From assembly GCF_964026475.1 (NCBI RefSeq), contig NZ_OZ032151.1:1364001-1428000 (forward strand): DNA of 64,000 nucleotides. The letters are read 5' to 3'. Shown in pieces: positions 1-8,313 of this stretch. Source of the stretch: Candidatus Tisiphia endosymbiont of Nemotelus nigrinus (GTDB taxonomy: Bacteria; Pseudomonadota; Alphaproteobacteria; Rickettsiales; Rickettsiaceae). The translations under genes were made by a program, and so were the position numbers. Below the pieces are notes generated by a model. That model did no database searches, had not been told where the DNA came from, and saw only the letters and a program-made list of their open reading frames with translations. How positions within the stretch are numbered: the first letter of the stretch is position 1; each line of letters opens with the position of its first letter.

Positions 1-61
1 TTGGGTCTATTTGATCCAAATACTCAAATCCTTTAGGCAAACTAGTTGTTTTATTTAACAT
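1..61 (-). CDS. N-terminus of a VanX-like D-Ala-D-Ala dipeptidase (partial)
   Basis: Only the first 20 codons lie in the window; the gene runs off the left edge. On the minus strand an ATG at 61 opens a frame that reads MLNKTTSLPKGFEYL and ends DQIDP at the edge. The pattern LPxGFxYLxxIDP is the conserved start of VanX/DdpX zinc D-alanyl-D-alanine dipeptidases, which Rickettsia species also carry and which cleave the peptidoglycan precursor dipeptide. A GAGA stretch lies about 8 bases before the ATG. The catalytic region is outside the window, so the call rests on the N-terminal motif only. Confidence 0.45.
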   Translation of the reverse strand, partial: MLNKTTSLPKGFEYLDQIDP

Positions 62-217
62 ATATATATCTCAATTAAACTAATATTAAATATTTAGTGA
101 CAAAATTATTGTTAATAAAAAATAATAATTTATTATGCACTTTTCTACAAAACAATACAATATCTATATTATTGAATTGTTCTTGTGATAATATAACCAA
201 CTTAAATGGTATTTAGC

Positions 218-382
218 TATAGCTAACTCGAATAAGTTCTAGATAATTCCTTTGTCATTACGAGGAGCTACTTTAGTAGCAACGAAGCAATTCAAAAAGT
301 GATTAGAAATGGATTGCCACGACCGCTCTCATGGTCTCGCTAATAGACGGAGACTATCTAAAACTCTAACGGGTTAGCTATA
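218..382. repeat. Family F palindromic repeat (TATAGCTAAC ends)
   Basis: The ends are inverted copies: TATAGCTAAC at 218 and GTTAGCTATA ending at 382. Inside is a degenerate copy of the shared core seen across the window: a GTCATTACGAGGAGC arm, ACGAAGCAATTC, then GGATTGCCACG. The same ends occur near 20260-20420, 40830, 41733-41897, 44788-44956 and 46836-47008. Non-coding here. It fills most of the gap before queH; a second repeat follows at 400-485. Confidence 0.7.
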
Positions 383-399
383 TTTGTTTCAACGAAAAG

Positions 400-485
400 G
401 ATGTCATTCCCGCGAAAGCGGGAATCTATAATATCTCAGAGTTTTCTGAGTACTATTTTATATCCTCGCCTACGGGGGAATGACA
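400..485. repeat. Short palindrome of the TTCCCGCGAAAGCGGGAAT type
   Basis: GTCATTCCCGCGAAAGCGGGAATC at 402-425 (24 bases, given by position) forms a tight hairpin, and a degenerate inverted end, CCTACGGGGGAATGACA, follows at about 469-485. This matches a repeat type widespread in Rickettsia genomes. A diverged copy lies at about 10700-10900. The rest of the gap (486-569) shows nothing recognisable apart from AT-rich sequence before queH. Confidence 0.55.
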
Positions 486-569
486 ACTTACACTTGTTAT
501 GTTCTTTGTCATCTAATCCTATGGGCTTAATTATATTTTAAAATTTTATAAAAAAATTAGCAGATAATT

Positions 570-1205
570 ATGAATGAAATTCTATCAGTACCAAATGGTG
601 AAAGTAAAGTTCTACTACATTCTTGCTGCGCTCCATGTTCAGGAGAACTTATGGAAAAAATGTTGATGTCTAGCATTGACTTAACTATTTTCTTCTATAA
701 TCCCAATGTTCATCCTAAAAAAGAGTATAAAATTCGTAAAGATGAAAATATTCGTTTTGCTAAAAAAATGGGTATTAATTTTATTGATGCAGATTATGAT
801 GTGCAAAATTGGTTTGCTAGAGCAAAGGGTATGGAATGGGAGTCAGAAAGAGGTAAACGTTGCTCTATGTGCTTTGATATGCGTTTTGAACGTACAGCAC
901 TTTATGCCTATGAGAATGATTTTAAAGTTATTACCAGTTCTCTTCGTATTTCCCGCTGGAAAGACATGAACCAAATTAATGAATCGGGTATCAAAGCTGC
1001 TTCTCATTACGATGGAATAACTTACTGGACTTATAATTGGCGTAAATATGGAGGCAGTAGTAGAATGTACGAAATAGCTAAACGTGAGAATTTTTATAAG
1101 CAAGAATATTGTGGCTGTATCTACTCACTTAGAGATACCAATAATTGGCGTAAGTCAAATAACCGTGCTGAAATTGAAATTGGAGAAGAATATTATAAGG
1201 AATAA
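570..1205 (+). CDS. queH: Epoxyqueuosine reductase QueH
   Basis: Predicted to reduce epoxyqueuosine to queuosine in the wobble base of tRNAs with GUN anticodons, the last step of queuosine synthesis, in the cytoplasm. The 211-residue length and motifs fit the QueH (formerly DUF208) family: HSCCAPC at residues 17-23 and CSMC at 98-101 give paired cysteines for the metal and cluster sites, followed by the family signatures [19 protein letters not shown] and a late CGC at about 179-181. QueH is unrelated to QueG. The ATG at 570 is used because the family start lies only a few residues upstream of the first CC pair. It stands alone, with repeats on both sides. Function is inferred from family motifs. 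Confidence 0.9.
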   Translation: MNEILSVPNGESKVLLHSCCAPCSGELMEKMLMSSIDLTIFFYNPNVHPKKEYKIRKDENIRFAKKMGINFIDADYDVQNWFARAKGMEWESERGKRCSMCFDMRFERTALYAYENDFKVITSSLRISRWKDMNQINESGIKAASHYDGITYWTYNWRKYGGSSRMYEIAKRENFYKQEYCGCIYSLRDTNNWRKSNNRAEIEIGEEYYKE

Positions 1206-1223
1206 AAAGAAAGACAAAAAGCA

Positions 1224-1545
1224 ATCCAAATCTTAATATCTTTTCATCCTTTTGGATTGCTTCGTCGCAGCAAAGCTGCTCCTCACAATCTGATATATCC
1301 CCACGAAATCAATCAAGGTCGATTCCTTGGGATATAATTAAATGCAATGGTTGTAGCAATGGAAAAATAACACTTAATTTATTGTATTCAAGTAAAAAAA
1401 TAGACTTTTTCTCGTGGTATTTGCTTGGAAAAATTTTTGTGTACCTTGACTATATCCTATTATTGGTTCAATATATGTAAGTGATTTTTATTGTTTGTTA
1501 GCAACTAATTCCGTGGGGATATATCAGCTCGCAATGACGCTTGTG
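1224..1545. repeat. Core palindromic repeat interrupted by a 238-bp element
   Basis: Left part (about 1220-1289): GCAATCCAAATC, then GGATTGCTTCGTCG and CTGCTCCTCACAAT. Right part from 1528: CTCGCAATGACGC. Together they make one copy of the shared core palindrome. It is split by the family I element at 1290-1527. Without the insertion the arms would pair as in the uninterrupted copies, for example 51023-51115. Confidence 0.7.
1290..1527. mobile_element. Family I MITE-like element, 238 bp, with 8-bp target duplication
   Basis: The ends are inverted repeats: CTGATATATCCCCACG at 1290 and CGTGGGGATATATCAG ending at 1527. They are flanked by near-identical 8-mers, CTCACAAT (1282-1289) and CTCGCAAT (1528-1535), one mismatch apart, as expected of a target duplication. 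The interior has no open frame and resembles no transposase. It must have been mobilised by an enzyme encoded elsewhere. The host site is a copy of the core repeat. Only one copy was seen in the window. Confidence 0.65.
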
Positions 1546-1617
1546 TAGCATAATATTATACTGGACTGAAAAATCAAGACAAAAAAATAATAATTTTGTT
1601 TCCCATTTTTTCATTTT

Positions 1618-2090
1618 TCAAGCTGCAATTTGTTCATAATTTTGTATAGAATTTAGATAGACATTCATAGGTTTTTTGTAACCAATACTTGAATGAAATC
1701 TTCTATAATTATAGTGATTTATATAATCATCAATACCTCTCCTAAGTTCTTTAACATCTTTAAAATCGTTAATAAATATACAATTATATTTTAAAGTTCG
1801 AAAAAATCTCTCCATGATTATATTATCAATACTTCTTCCTTTACCATTCATCGAAACTTTAATGTTATGCTCTTGTAAAATTTGAATGTGTTCATTACTG
1901 GTATATTGACTGCCCTGTTCACTATTAAATATCTGCGGTGCAGAGTATTTGTTAAGTGCATCCTGCAATACTTCAGTTACCAAATTTACGTCCATACTAT
2001 TTGATAATTTATAACTCAACACAGCTCTGCTATGCCAATCGATAATTCCTGCCATGTACATAAATCCCGAATTAGTTCGAACATAAGGGT
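1618..2090 (-). pseudogene. IS3-family transposase OrfB, C-terminal part
   Basis: Minus-strand frame with the rve/DDE core of IS3 OrfB: YVRTNSGFMYMAGIIDWHSR, then FNSEQGSQYTS, then the HYNYRRFHSSIGYK region near the end. The first catalytic Asp (normally in a TDITY-type motif) lies upstream of the intron junction and is absent. The second Asp, normally FxSDQGSQYTS, is Glu here. The open frame continues upstream to 2106, but codons beyond about 2090 are intron sequence. It is 5'-truncated and probably also has a mutated active site, so it is dead. Confidence 0.75.
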
Positions 2091-2161
2091 GAGTAGACTG
2101 AAGCATTACAGCTTCAGCCCCTCTCAGAACGGTGCGTGAAACCTCTCAGCTCACACCGCTC
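2091..2161 (-). other. Group II intron 3' end (domains V and VI)
   Basis: On the minus strand 2161-2127 reads GAGCGGTGTGAGC, GAGAGG loop, CACGCACCGTTC: a 35-base hairpin with the AGC start and paired arms of domain V. It is followed by a short hairpin, GCTGAAGC with GCTTCAG (about 2118-2097), that could be domain VI, and by CTACTCAC, resembling known intron 3' ends. The exon then resumes inside the IS3 transposase frame. The 5' half of the ribozyme is missing, so splicing is not expected. Confidence 0.55.
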
Positions 2162-2861
2162 CCACCATTTTAGCCTTTGGATATATTCCTAATTTCCAAT
2201 GTATAAAAGCTTCAGGATTATGATTTGCTAATCTATTTAGATATTCTCTTGCACGTCTTTTATGCCATGCAAGTTTCTTATATTTTCTCCTAACCCACTG
2301 CACCAAATACCAATTCAGGTGCTTCCATATGTTGTGCATTGCCGATGGATAAAACTGCCCATAATAGTTATACCAACCTCTTAACTCAGCTTTAAACATT
2401 TCCGAAAGTTCAGATAAGGACTTGTCATTCTTAAGCTGAATGTGCCAACTCCTTATGGTTTGTATGATTGCTTTCTTAGAGTTATTACTTATCGCAGGTA
2501 AGAAATTTGGATGAACCATGCCTTGTTTGTTTACACATCTTCTTGGTCTAAAACTATATCCGAGAAAGTCAAAGCTGATTCGTTCATATTCATTACGACG
2601 ATTATTGTCCTTACAATATATAATACCTGACTTATCAGGATGTATCGTAAGACCACATTCCTGGAATCGTTGTCTAATAACTTGTAACACATATTCTGCC
2701 TGTTTTTGACTCTGACAATGGAGTAAACCATCATCAGCATAACGACAAAATGCTACACTTGGCATTTCTCTTCTTACCCATGCATCAAATACATAATGTA
2801 AAAATAAATTTGCTAATATTGGACTTATCACTCCTCCTTGAGGTGTTCCCTTATCGCGCAT
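2151..2861 (-). pseudogene. ltrA: Group II intron reverse transcriptase/maturase, C-terminal fragment
   Basis: 236 residues matching the palm, thumb and maturase part of group II intron proteins: GTPQGGVISPILANLFLHY (RT motif 4), YADD catalytic motif at about residues 42-45, FLGYSFRPR, then the maturase X domain with GWYNYYGQF and a basic C-terminus. The fingers domain and the first catalytic Asp region are missing because the frame begins inside the palm, next to the IS3 leader, which marks a deletion junction near 2862. The stop lies within intron domain IV/V, as usual for intron-encoded proteins. Not expected to be active. Confidence 0.8.
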
Positions 2862-3136
2862 AATAATATTTCTTTTGTCATTTTTTATCCTAATTTTTTC
2901 TTATTATTTTATCTTAATTAGGAAACTAATACCTCTTTTTTTCTGTCCATTTTTTTCAGTCCATTATAAAATGGAAAAATTTTAGTGATTATTTCTCGCG
3001 GAGTAAACACCAATATCTAGCTCGTTTATGTCACTACTAAACTAATACTAAACTACAACTGTAGTACTAGGGTACATAACAATTATCTTTTATCTAAATT
3101 TTCAAAAAAATAAAAAATAGCATCAGTATTTTTAAC

Positions 3137-3319
3137 TAACCTGGATATTGCATGAAGGTATCAATATTTATCTCTGAACCCCTTGTAATATAAGGAGTTT
3201 GGAAGAATTGCACAAAAATACAAATTGTATATTTAAAATTTTATATATTTTAGCCTGTAGTCCTCATGAGACAAGGGCTAGCATAATTGGTTCATTTCTA
3301 TCATGCAATATCCGGGCTA
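3137..3319. repeat. Family D repeat, copy 1 (183 bp)
   Basis: Inverted ends TAACCTGGATATTGCATGA (3137) and TCATGCAATATCCGGGCTA (3319). The interior contains CCCCTTGTAATATAAGG and ACAAATTGTATATTTA. An inverted second copy of the same length lies at 7603-7785. A 68-codon open frame at 3199-3405 is only the repeat read through and has no gene features. The rest of the 2964-3487 gap holds a solo family E end at about 3050-3070 (CTACAACTGTAGTACTA) and otherwise nothing recognisable. Confidence 0.65.
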
Positions 3320-3487
3320 AATTGTTAGGAAGAGTTAATGATACCGTCATACTTCCTCCCTGTGAAAAACGGTTAAAAATAGACTATTTTGTAGGTCAAA
3401 TTTAGGGGCTTTTAACAAAAAATAGTAATGAAATAGTAATGGAAATTCTTTTAGAAAATAAAAAAACTCTAGAAAATCCTTTAGGGT

Positions 3488-3564
3488 TGGTGAAACCGGA
3501 GGGATTCGAACCCCCGACCTAGTGATTAGGAATCACTCGCTCTATCCTGCTGAGCTACGGCTTC
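3488..3564 (-). tRNA. tRNA-Arg (anticodon CCT)
   Basis: The minus strand folds as a full cloverleaf. The acceptor arm GAAGCCG pairs with CGGTTTC with one G-U pair. The D arm region is GCTCAGCAGGATAGAGC. The anticodon stem AGTGA/TCACT carries loop TTCCTAA with anticodon CCT, decoding AGG. The T arm is GGGGGTTCGAATCCCTCC. A discriminator A is followed by an encoded CCA at 3490-3488. The 77-base span includes CCA. Confidence 0.93.
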
Positions 3565-3606
3565 TCTTCGCACTATTTCTAGAGAATAAGCATTATAGCA
3601 AAGTTT

Positions 3607-4464
3607 TTAACAGTTACAAGCGTGTGATATGAAATCGAATGGATCGACATGTTTGTCATTGAGCCGGATTTCAAGATGCAAATGCTCCCCCGTACTATTA
3701 CCGCTATTACCTTGTACCCCAATAATCTGGCCTTTGATAACCATATCTCCTTCTTTTACGTGTATTTTTTTTAAGTGAGCATATTTTGTAATAAATTTAT
3801 CTGAATGTTTTATTTCTATCAAATTTCCATAAGCACTTTTTCGCTTTACGGTAATAATGATTCCGTTAGCAGAAGCATAAATGGAAGAGTCTTGGTATCC
3901 TTTTAAGTCTGTTCCACAATGGAACTTCTTTTGTTTTTTCCTATGATGTTTACGTATGCCGTAATGACTAGTAACCTTTACATTGTATTGTGGTAACATT
4001 ATAGGAATAGTGGCAGTTAGCTTATCTAGTTGTCCCAACTCATCAATATTATAAGAACTATTTTTATTACTAGCTTTTTGAACAAATTGTAATTCTTTTT
4101 GAGATAGGAACTTATACTTACAATGTAACTTTAGCAACAAGTCTTTTATTTTTGTTGATTTAATCATTGCCTGACTATTAATTGCTTGGTTATTAATATT
4201 TTTAGCTCTAATAGCTTTAAATTTTTGTAAAAAAGCCTTGTTATATTTTTTATTATTAATAATAAGACCAAAATTTTTTGCATAGATGCAGTTATTTTTA
4301 CTTAGTGCTGCCAAATTATATTGTATAATTAAAGTGCCGTGATTTAGTTTATGATCTTTTTGTAATTGTTGTGCAGTGATGTTTAAAAGCGTCTTGTTGG
4401 TAGATGAGGTGCTACATCCTTGTAGGAATAATATAGTTAATAATAGTATAAAGGACTTAAGCAT
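3607..4464 (-). CDS. M23 family metallopeptidase, lipoprotein (NlpD/LytM-like)
   Basis: Predicted envelope peptidase or amidase activator acting on peptidoglycan cross-links. A 16-residue signal ends in the lipobox LQGC with Cys17 as the lipidation site. Residues about 20-150 have no recognisable domain. The C-terminal LytM domain has FHCGTD near residue 183 (the HxxxD zinc ligands) and HLH at 261-263, plus the family signature GNSGNSTGEHLHLEIR. All zinc ligands are present, so catalysis is plausible, unlike in degenerate NlpD/EnvC activators. The 285-residue length is normal. It lies 8 bases downstream of the permease gene on the same strand and may share its transcript. Confidence 0.85.
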   Translation of the reverse strand: MLKSFILLLTILFLQGCSTSSTNKTLLNITAQQLQKDHKLNHGTLIIQYNLAALSKNNCIYAKNFGLIINNKKYNKAFLQKFKAIRAKNINNQAINSQAMIKSTKIKDLLLKLHCKYKFLSQKELQFVQKASNKNSSYNIDELGQLDKLTATIPIMLPQYNVKVTSHYGIRKHHRKKQKKFHCGTDLKGYQDSSIYASANGIIITVKRKSAYGNLIEIKHSDKFITKYAHLKKIHVKEGDMVIKGQIIGVQGNSGNSTGEHLHLEIRLNDKHVDPFDFISHACNC

Positions 4465-4472
4465 TTATATCC

Positions 4473-5777
4473 TTATAAAATTTGTCTACATAACCTAAAA
4501 AGCCATTGCTTATACCAAAGAAAATAAACAGGTATTCCGCTTAATACAAATGAGATAGCTATTATTGTAACCTTTAATGGCGTTTCATAAATAATCCATA
4601 GGCAAAAGACAATTGATCCAAGGGCAATTAACCATTCATATATGGAAGATTTTTCTGATTTTGTTAACAATAATTTTAAAAAAGCTATGCTACAAGCTAG
4701 ATATACAAATAAAAAAGAGATAACTGAAAAATCAATTATGTCGGTAACTTGTTCCGATAAATCTTCATTGGTTGTACTAATCAATAATGCTAATATTCCA
4801 GTACAACTTATGACTAAACTCCAAATTGGAGCACCATTTTTATTTTGTTTAGCAAAAAAAGATGGCATTAATCCGTCTTGGGCTAGTCCCAAAGAAATCT
4901 GTCCACTAATTAGTACCCAAGCGTTTAACGTTCCAATACAAATAATTGAGGCAATCAAAGAAATAAGTATATGCCACTGACCACCAAAGATTATTTGGGT
5001 AGCATCTACATAAGGAGCTTTAGAATGTATTAAATCTTTTGGTGGGATTAAACCAATTATTCCAACACTATTAATGAAATACAAAATAGCAACACAAAGC
5101 GTACCTATTACTACGGCTCTTGGTATTGTTTTCGATGGGTTAATTACCGAACCAGCTTGAGCAGTTGCTGACTCTAAACCAATGAATCCCCAAAATGTTA
5201 ATAATGTTACCTTACCAATAATTTGAGAAAAAGTTAAATTATTTATTTGCTTATCTATAACAAAATTGTTACTATCAAAATGATATAATGCGGTAACTGG
5301 CACTACTATTAGTGGAATAAATTTTAACATTGTTAGTATGAATTCAGCCCTTCCTGCTGCTCCTATACCTTTAAGATTTAGCAACATAATAGCAAATAAT
5401 AATAATATTTGCAAAATTAAGCATATAAAACTATTATTCACCCCAATTAAAGGTGTTAGATATGTAATAGCTGAAATCACCACTACAGCCGTACTAACCC
5501 ATGAGATAACCCAATAAGTCCAACCGGTGAAAAATGCTACATCGTTGCCAAATGCCTTTTTTAAATAAACATGTGGTCCGCCTGTTTGTGGGAATCGTGA
5601 ACAAAGTATAGCAAATAGCAGCGCTAAAATTACAGCACCGCACGAAGATATTACCCCTCCAACTAAACTAAAAATACCGAATGGTGCTAAACTTGCTGGT
5701 AATATTAAAACGCTGGTACCAACTTGGCTACCAATAACTAAAGCAAAAACTGACCAAAAACCGAGCTTCTGTGACAT
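4473..5777 (-). CDS. APC-superfamily amino acid/polyamine permease
   Basis: An inner-membrane transporter with about 12 hydrophobic segments, probably taking up or exchanging host amino acids. The family signature GSQVGTSVLILPASLAPFG lies in the first membrane segment, followed by GGPHVYLKKAFG and a conserved WGFIGLESAT in segment 6. The substrate cannot be told. The frame can be extended to 5831, but residues 1-18 of that version are encoded by a CCTGAACTTATTTCAGG repeat. The ATG at 5777 (MSQKLGFW) with AGGA 8 bases upstream gives 434 residues and the family's usual N-terminus, so that start is preferred. Confidence 0.82.
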   Translation of the reverse strand: MSQKLGFWSVFALVIGSQVGTSVLILPASLAPFGIFSLVGGVISSCGAVILALLFAILCSRFPQTGGPHVYLKKAFGNDVAFFTGWTYWVISWVSTAVVVISAITYLTPLIGVNNSFICLILQILLLFAIMLLNLKGIGAAGRAEFILTMLKFIPLIVVPVTALYHFDSNNFVIDKQINNLTFSQIIGKVTLLTFWGFIGLESATAQAGSVINPSKTIPRAVVIGTLCVAILYFINSVGIIGLIPPKDLIHSKAPYVDATQIIFGGQWHILISLIASIICIGTLNAWVLISGQISLGLAQDGLMPSFFAKQNKNGAPIWSLVISCTGILALLISTTNEDLSEQVTDIIDFSVISFLFVYLACSIAFLKLLLTKSEKSSIYEWLIALGSIVFCLWIIYETPLKVTIIAISFVLSGIPVYFLWYKQWLFRLCRQIL

Positions 5778-5840
5778 ATAATCCTGAACTGTATGAATAA
5801 ACCCTGAACTTATTTCAGGAGACCTCAGCATCCGTAATGG
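5778..5840. repeat. Family J repeat before the permease
   Basis: Contains ATCCTGAACTGTATGAATAAACC and CCTGAACTTATTTCAGG (within 5780-5820), matching the CCTGAATTTATTTCAGGAT repeat at 51256-51350. It overlaps the longer, less likely start of the permease and may have displaced the native upstream region. Confidence 0.45.
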
Positions 5841-5850
5841 CAGTCAATAA

Positions 5851-6037
5851 CTCACCTTACGCATAACCCCCATGACAATTTAAAAATTGCAGAAAAGTAC
5901 AAGACGCTATTAGCGAAACCACGTAGTGGTTGTGGCAATCCACATTCATTAGATTGCTTCGTCGCTACTAAAGTAGCTCCTCGCAATGACTCTGTGCTGT
6001 TTTCCCTATGGCTTTCAAACTCCATGCGTAAGGTGAG
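5851..6037. repeat. Family H element, copy 1, with perfect 7-bp target duplication
   Basis: Inverted ends CTCACCTTACGCAT (5851) and ATGCGTAAGGTGAG (ending 6037), flanked by TCAATAA at 5844-5850 and 6038-6044. The 187-bp interior carries the core palindrome (GCAATCCACATTC, GATTGCTTCGTCG, CTCCTCGCAATGAC). Other copies are at 11632-11892, 42340-42523 and 43313-43494. From 6045 to 6223 there is only a decayed F end near 6140 (CGGGTTAGCTATAT). Confidence 0.85.
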
Positions 6038-6305
6038 TCAATAAAAAAATAGTAATTTAACTTAAATCTTACAATTATTTTGTCGGCTCACGCTTCCTCG
6101 TAATAGGCGTCAGTTACTATGGCTAAAATCTTTTCGGGTTAGCTATATCCTAAATCAGTAAAAGAGTCAATCACTTATCGTTAACAAGCTAGCATAAGTT
6201 CTAAAGTTCATATATAATGCCTGCTAGGAGACTTTCGGAAATAATTAAAGTAATCTATATTTGGCTCTTTTTGGCTGCTAATAAACAGGATTTTCTTGAA
6301 ATAGG

Positions 6306-6593
6306 TATACTCAAATGATTTAGACACTGTTAACAAAGCTTATTTAATTGGTGAATAAAGTCTTTTTTGCTGCAAATTATAAGATTTTTTTGAAATAGGT
6401 ATACTATTCCGGCAAAAATCTTATTAATTTTCGCTAAAAAATCCATTAATTCATCAATCAAATAAGCTTTGTTAACAGTGTCTAAAGAATTGTTTTTTGA
6501 AAATATCAGGGATTCGCATACTCACGTACTATAGTACGCTGCGTGTTCTAGCCCCTCATTTTTAAATCCAATTCTTCAAATCATTTGAGTATA
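6306..6593. repeat. Family B element, copy 1, inserted in A and interrupted by C
   Basis: Ends TATACTCAAATGATTT (6306) and CAATTCTTCAAATCATTTGAGTATA (ending 6593), inverted copies of each other once C is removed. The interior has a small palindrome with ACTCACGTACTATAGTACG. Diverged relatives are at about 10724-10840 and 33546-33696. The A flanks AATAGG and CACATCC join to match the intact A copy. Confidence 0.75.
6323..6482. repeat. Family C element, copy 1 (160 bp), TA-flanked
   Basis: Inverted ends GACACTGTTAACAAAGCTTA (6323) and TAAGCTTTGTTAACAGTGTC (ending 6482), flanked by TA at 6321-6322 and 6483-6484. The other copies are 29117-29276 (inverted) and 62802-62961; all three are 160 bp. 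Long, near-perfect ends, a TA target and no coding capacity fit a MITE of the Tc1/mariner-IS630 type. Confidence 0.85.
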
Positions 6594-6708
6594 CACATCC
6601 TATCAAAAATCCTATTTTATTCTCGCCGAAAAATAGCTCAAAATATAATTAATTAGTCATCTCCGAAAGTCTCCTAGGACAACAAAATTCCCAGTGAAGA
6701 GATTTTTT

Positions 6709-7554
6709 ATGAGGCTGTGTTTTGGTTTAGATTCTCATCTATACGATAATGATATTAAAGATCATGAGAGTGATAATGACAATCCATCAATTTTGCAGAC
6801 CACTAAGAATTTAGATTTTTATAGATATAAAATTACTATTGAATATTTAGGAACTGCTTTTGTTGGTTGGCAGAAGCAGAGTGATGCTGTATCTATTCAA
6901 CAAACATTGGAAGATGGGATATATAAATTTACCGGTGAAATAGTAACCGTACACGGAGCTGGTAGGACTGATGCAGGGGTGCATGCTTTAGGGCAAGTAG
7001 CACATTTCGATTTAATGAAATATATGCATCCTTATAAAGTTATGCAGGCTATCAATTATTTTGTGAGATCTTATAATATAGCGGCAGTTGATTGTGTTCT
7101 AGTAGACAGAGATTTTCATGCAAGATTTTCTGCTCTAGAACGTCATTATGTCTATAAAATTATCAATAGACCTAGCCAAGTTATAATAGATTTAAATCGT
7201 GCTTGGTGGATAAAATACCCTCTTGATGTTGAAGCAATGAGATGCGGAGCTTCCTTCCTTGTAGGACATCATGATTTTAGCTCCTTTAGGGGGAAGTTTT
7301 GCCAAGCAAAGTCACCTATAAAAACCTTATCCGAGTTAATTATTACCCAGAAAAACGAAGAAATAAAAATATATTTTTCTGCTCGATCTTTCTTACACAA
7401 TATGGTTCGAAATATTGTTGGTAGTTTAGTATTAGTGGGACGTAATATATGGCAGGAAGATGATATCCAAAAAGTTCTGGATGCTAAGAAAAGAGAAGCA
7501 GCAGGAGCAAAAGCTCCAGCATGTGGTTTGTATTTCCTTAGAGTTGACTATTAA
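6709..7554 (+). CDS. truA: tRNA pseudouridine synthase A (TruA)
   Basis: Converts U38-U40 in the anticodon arm of tRNAs to pseudouridine. The catalytic Asp lies in [19 protein letters not shown], and the family motifs [29 protein letters not shown] and [11 protein letters not shown] are present. An N-terminal extension of about 40 residues precedes the usual family start ([10 protein letters not shown]); its charged sequence resembles no domain. ATG 6709 with AAGAG upstream is preferred; a GTG at 6694 would add 5 residues. The nested A/B/C repeats end only 31 bases before this ATG, so the original promoter and start may have been altered by insertion. Confidence 0.9.
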   Translation: MRLCFGLDSHLYDNDIKDHESDNDNPSILQTTKNLDFYRYKITIEYLGTAFVGWQKQSDAVSIQQTLEDGIYKFTGEIVTVHGAGRTDAGVHALGQVAHFDLMKYMHPYKVMQAINYFVRSYNIAAVDCVLVDRDFHARFSALERHYVYKIINRPSQVIIDLNRAWWIKYPLDVEAMRCGASFLVGHHDFSSFRGKFCQAKSPIKTLSELIITQKNEEIKIYFSARSFLHNMVRNIVGSLVLVGRNIWQEDDIQKVLDAKKREAAGAKAPACGLYFLRVDY

Positions 7555-7602
7555 CTTAATCGCTACTTCAAAAATTGTTTAAATAACTTTTAAAGTAATG
7601 GT

Positions 7603-7785
7603 TAGCCTGAATATTGCATGATAGATAATAAACCAATTGTTCTAGTCCTTGTCTCATGAGGGATACGGGCTAAAATATATAAAACTCTAAATATACAATT
7701 TGTATTTTTGTACAATTCTTCCAAACCCCTTATATTACAAGGGGTTCATAGGTAAATCTTGATACCTTCATGCAATATCCGGGTT
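7603..7785. repeat. Family D repeat, copy 2 (183 bp, inverted relative to copy 1)
   Basis: Ends TAGCCTGAATATTGCATGA (7603) and ATGCAATATCCGGGTTA (to 7786). The interior, with AATACAAATTGTATATTTA-type sequence and CCCCTTATATTACAAGGGG, is the reverse complement of 3137-3319. No coding capacity, and no clear target duplication at either copy. Confidence 0.65.
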
Positions 7786-7799
7786 AGAATGAATAGTAA

Positions 7800-8291
7800 T
7801 TATTGTATCTTTACTTCTACTTTCACAACTTTCTGAATGTTGTTATCGAAATATAAGAATAGATCAAATTTATCACCAACTTTCAGTATGGTTTTTAAAT
7901 CTAAAAGCATAATATGCATACCGCCCGGTTGTAGAATAGCACTGGTTTTAGTTGGGATAACTAACTTATCAAGTTGTACCATTTTGCTAACACCTTTTTC
8001 GTCAACAAAACTTTTATGTAACTCAACCTTGTTAGCAACCTCGGAAGAAACATTTACTAAATTATAATCTGTATCAGAATTATTAACAATTTCAAGATAT
8101 ATTGCCGAATTATTACGTTTTCCAACAACAGTTGACGTCGAAGGTCTTGCCCAAGCATTTCGTATTTCGATAGACTCTGCTGATACCGCTGTATTATCCG
8201 GATTATTATTGCTTGGGGTAGCAGCAAAACACACTGATAGGCTAAAACATAGGCTAACAGCAATGATGGTTATTATATTCTTAAGTATCAT
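7800..8291 (-). CDS. PCuAC-type periplasmic copper chaperone
   Basis: Predicted to bind Cu(I) in the periplasm and help load the CuA site of cytochrome c oxidase. A signal peptide of about 23 residues (MILKNIITIIAVSLCFSL start, ending VCFA) is followed by the PCuAC (DUF461) domain. The metal-binding pattern is visible: ELH, then Met 12 residues later, and 22 residues on GGMHIM (HxM). The 163-residue length is usual. It stands alone between family D and family A repeats. It fits the aerobic respiratory chain implied by petABC and nuo. Confidence 0.85.
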   Translation of the reverse strand: MILKNIITIIAVSLCFSLSVCFAATPSNNNPDNTAVSAESIEIRNAWARPSTSTVVGKRNNSAIYLEIVNNSDTDYNLVNVSSEVANKVELHKSFVDEKGVSKMVQLDKLVIPTKTSAILQPGGMHIMLLDLKTILKVGDKFDLFLYFDNNIQKVVKVEVKIQ

Positions 8292-8313
8292 ATTATCCTC
8301 ATAAATTAAGTTA

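Larger units (their letters stand above)
1562..2963 (-). mobile_element. Decayed IS3-family element carrying the 3' half of a group II intron
   Basis: Terminal inverted repeats TGGACTGAAAAA start at 1562 and, inverted, end at 2963. Reading the minus strand from 2963 there is a short leader with an ATG-started stub (MTKEI, like an IS3 orfA start), then an abrupt join to the middle of a group II intron reverse transcriptase, then intron domains V and VI, then the second half of an IS3 OrfB transposase. An internal deletion has therefore removed orfA, the first half of orfB and the 5' half of the intron. The flanks (ATTATAC and TTATAAA) do not give an exact duplication. The element cannot encode a working transposase. 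Confidence 0.7.
6224..6677. repeat. Family A element, copy 1, interrupted by families B and C
   Basis: Outer inverted ends CTAGGAGACTTTCGGAAATAA (21 bases, at 6224-6244) and GTCATCTCCGAAAGTCTCCTAG (ending 6677). The sequence between matches the uninterrupted copy at 8314-8489, read in the other direction, up to 6305 and again from 6594. The insert at 6306-6593 is a family B element, which itself holds a family C element. The right end is close to the truA start. Confidence 0.8.

Noticed and set aside
3199..3405. 68-codon plus-strand open frame
   Set aside because: Mostly family D repeat read through; the inverted copy at 7603-7785 shows the same bases without a frame, and there is no ribosome site.
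5778..5831. 18-residue longer start for the APC permease
   Set aside because: The extra codons are encoded by a family J repeat; the ATG at 5777 has AGGA upstream and matches the family N-terminus.
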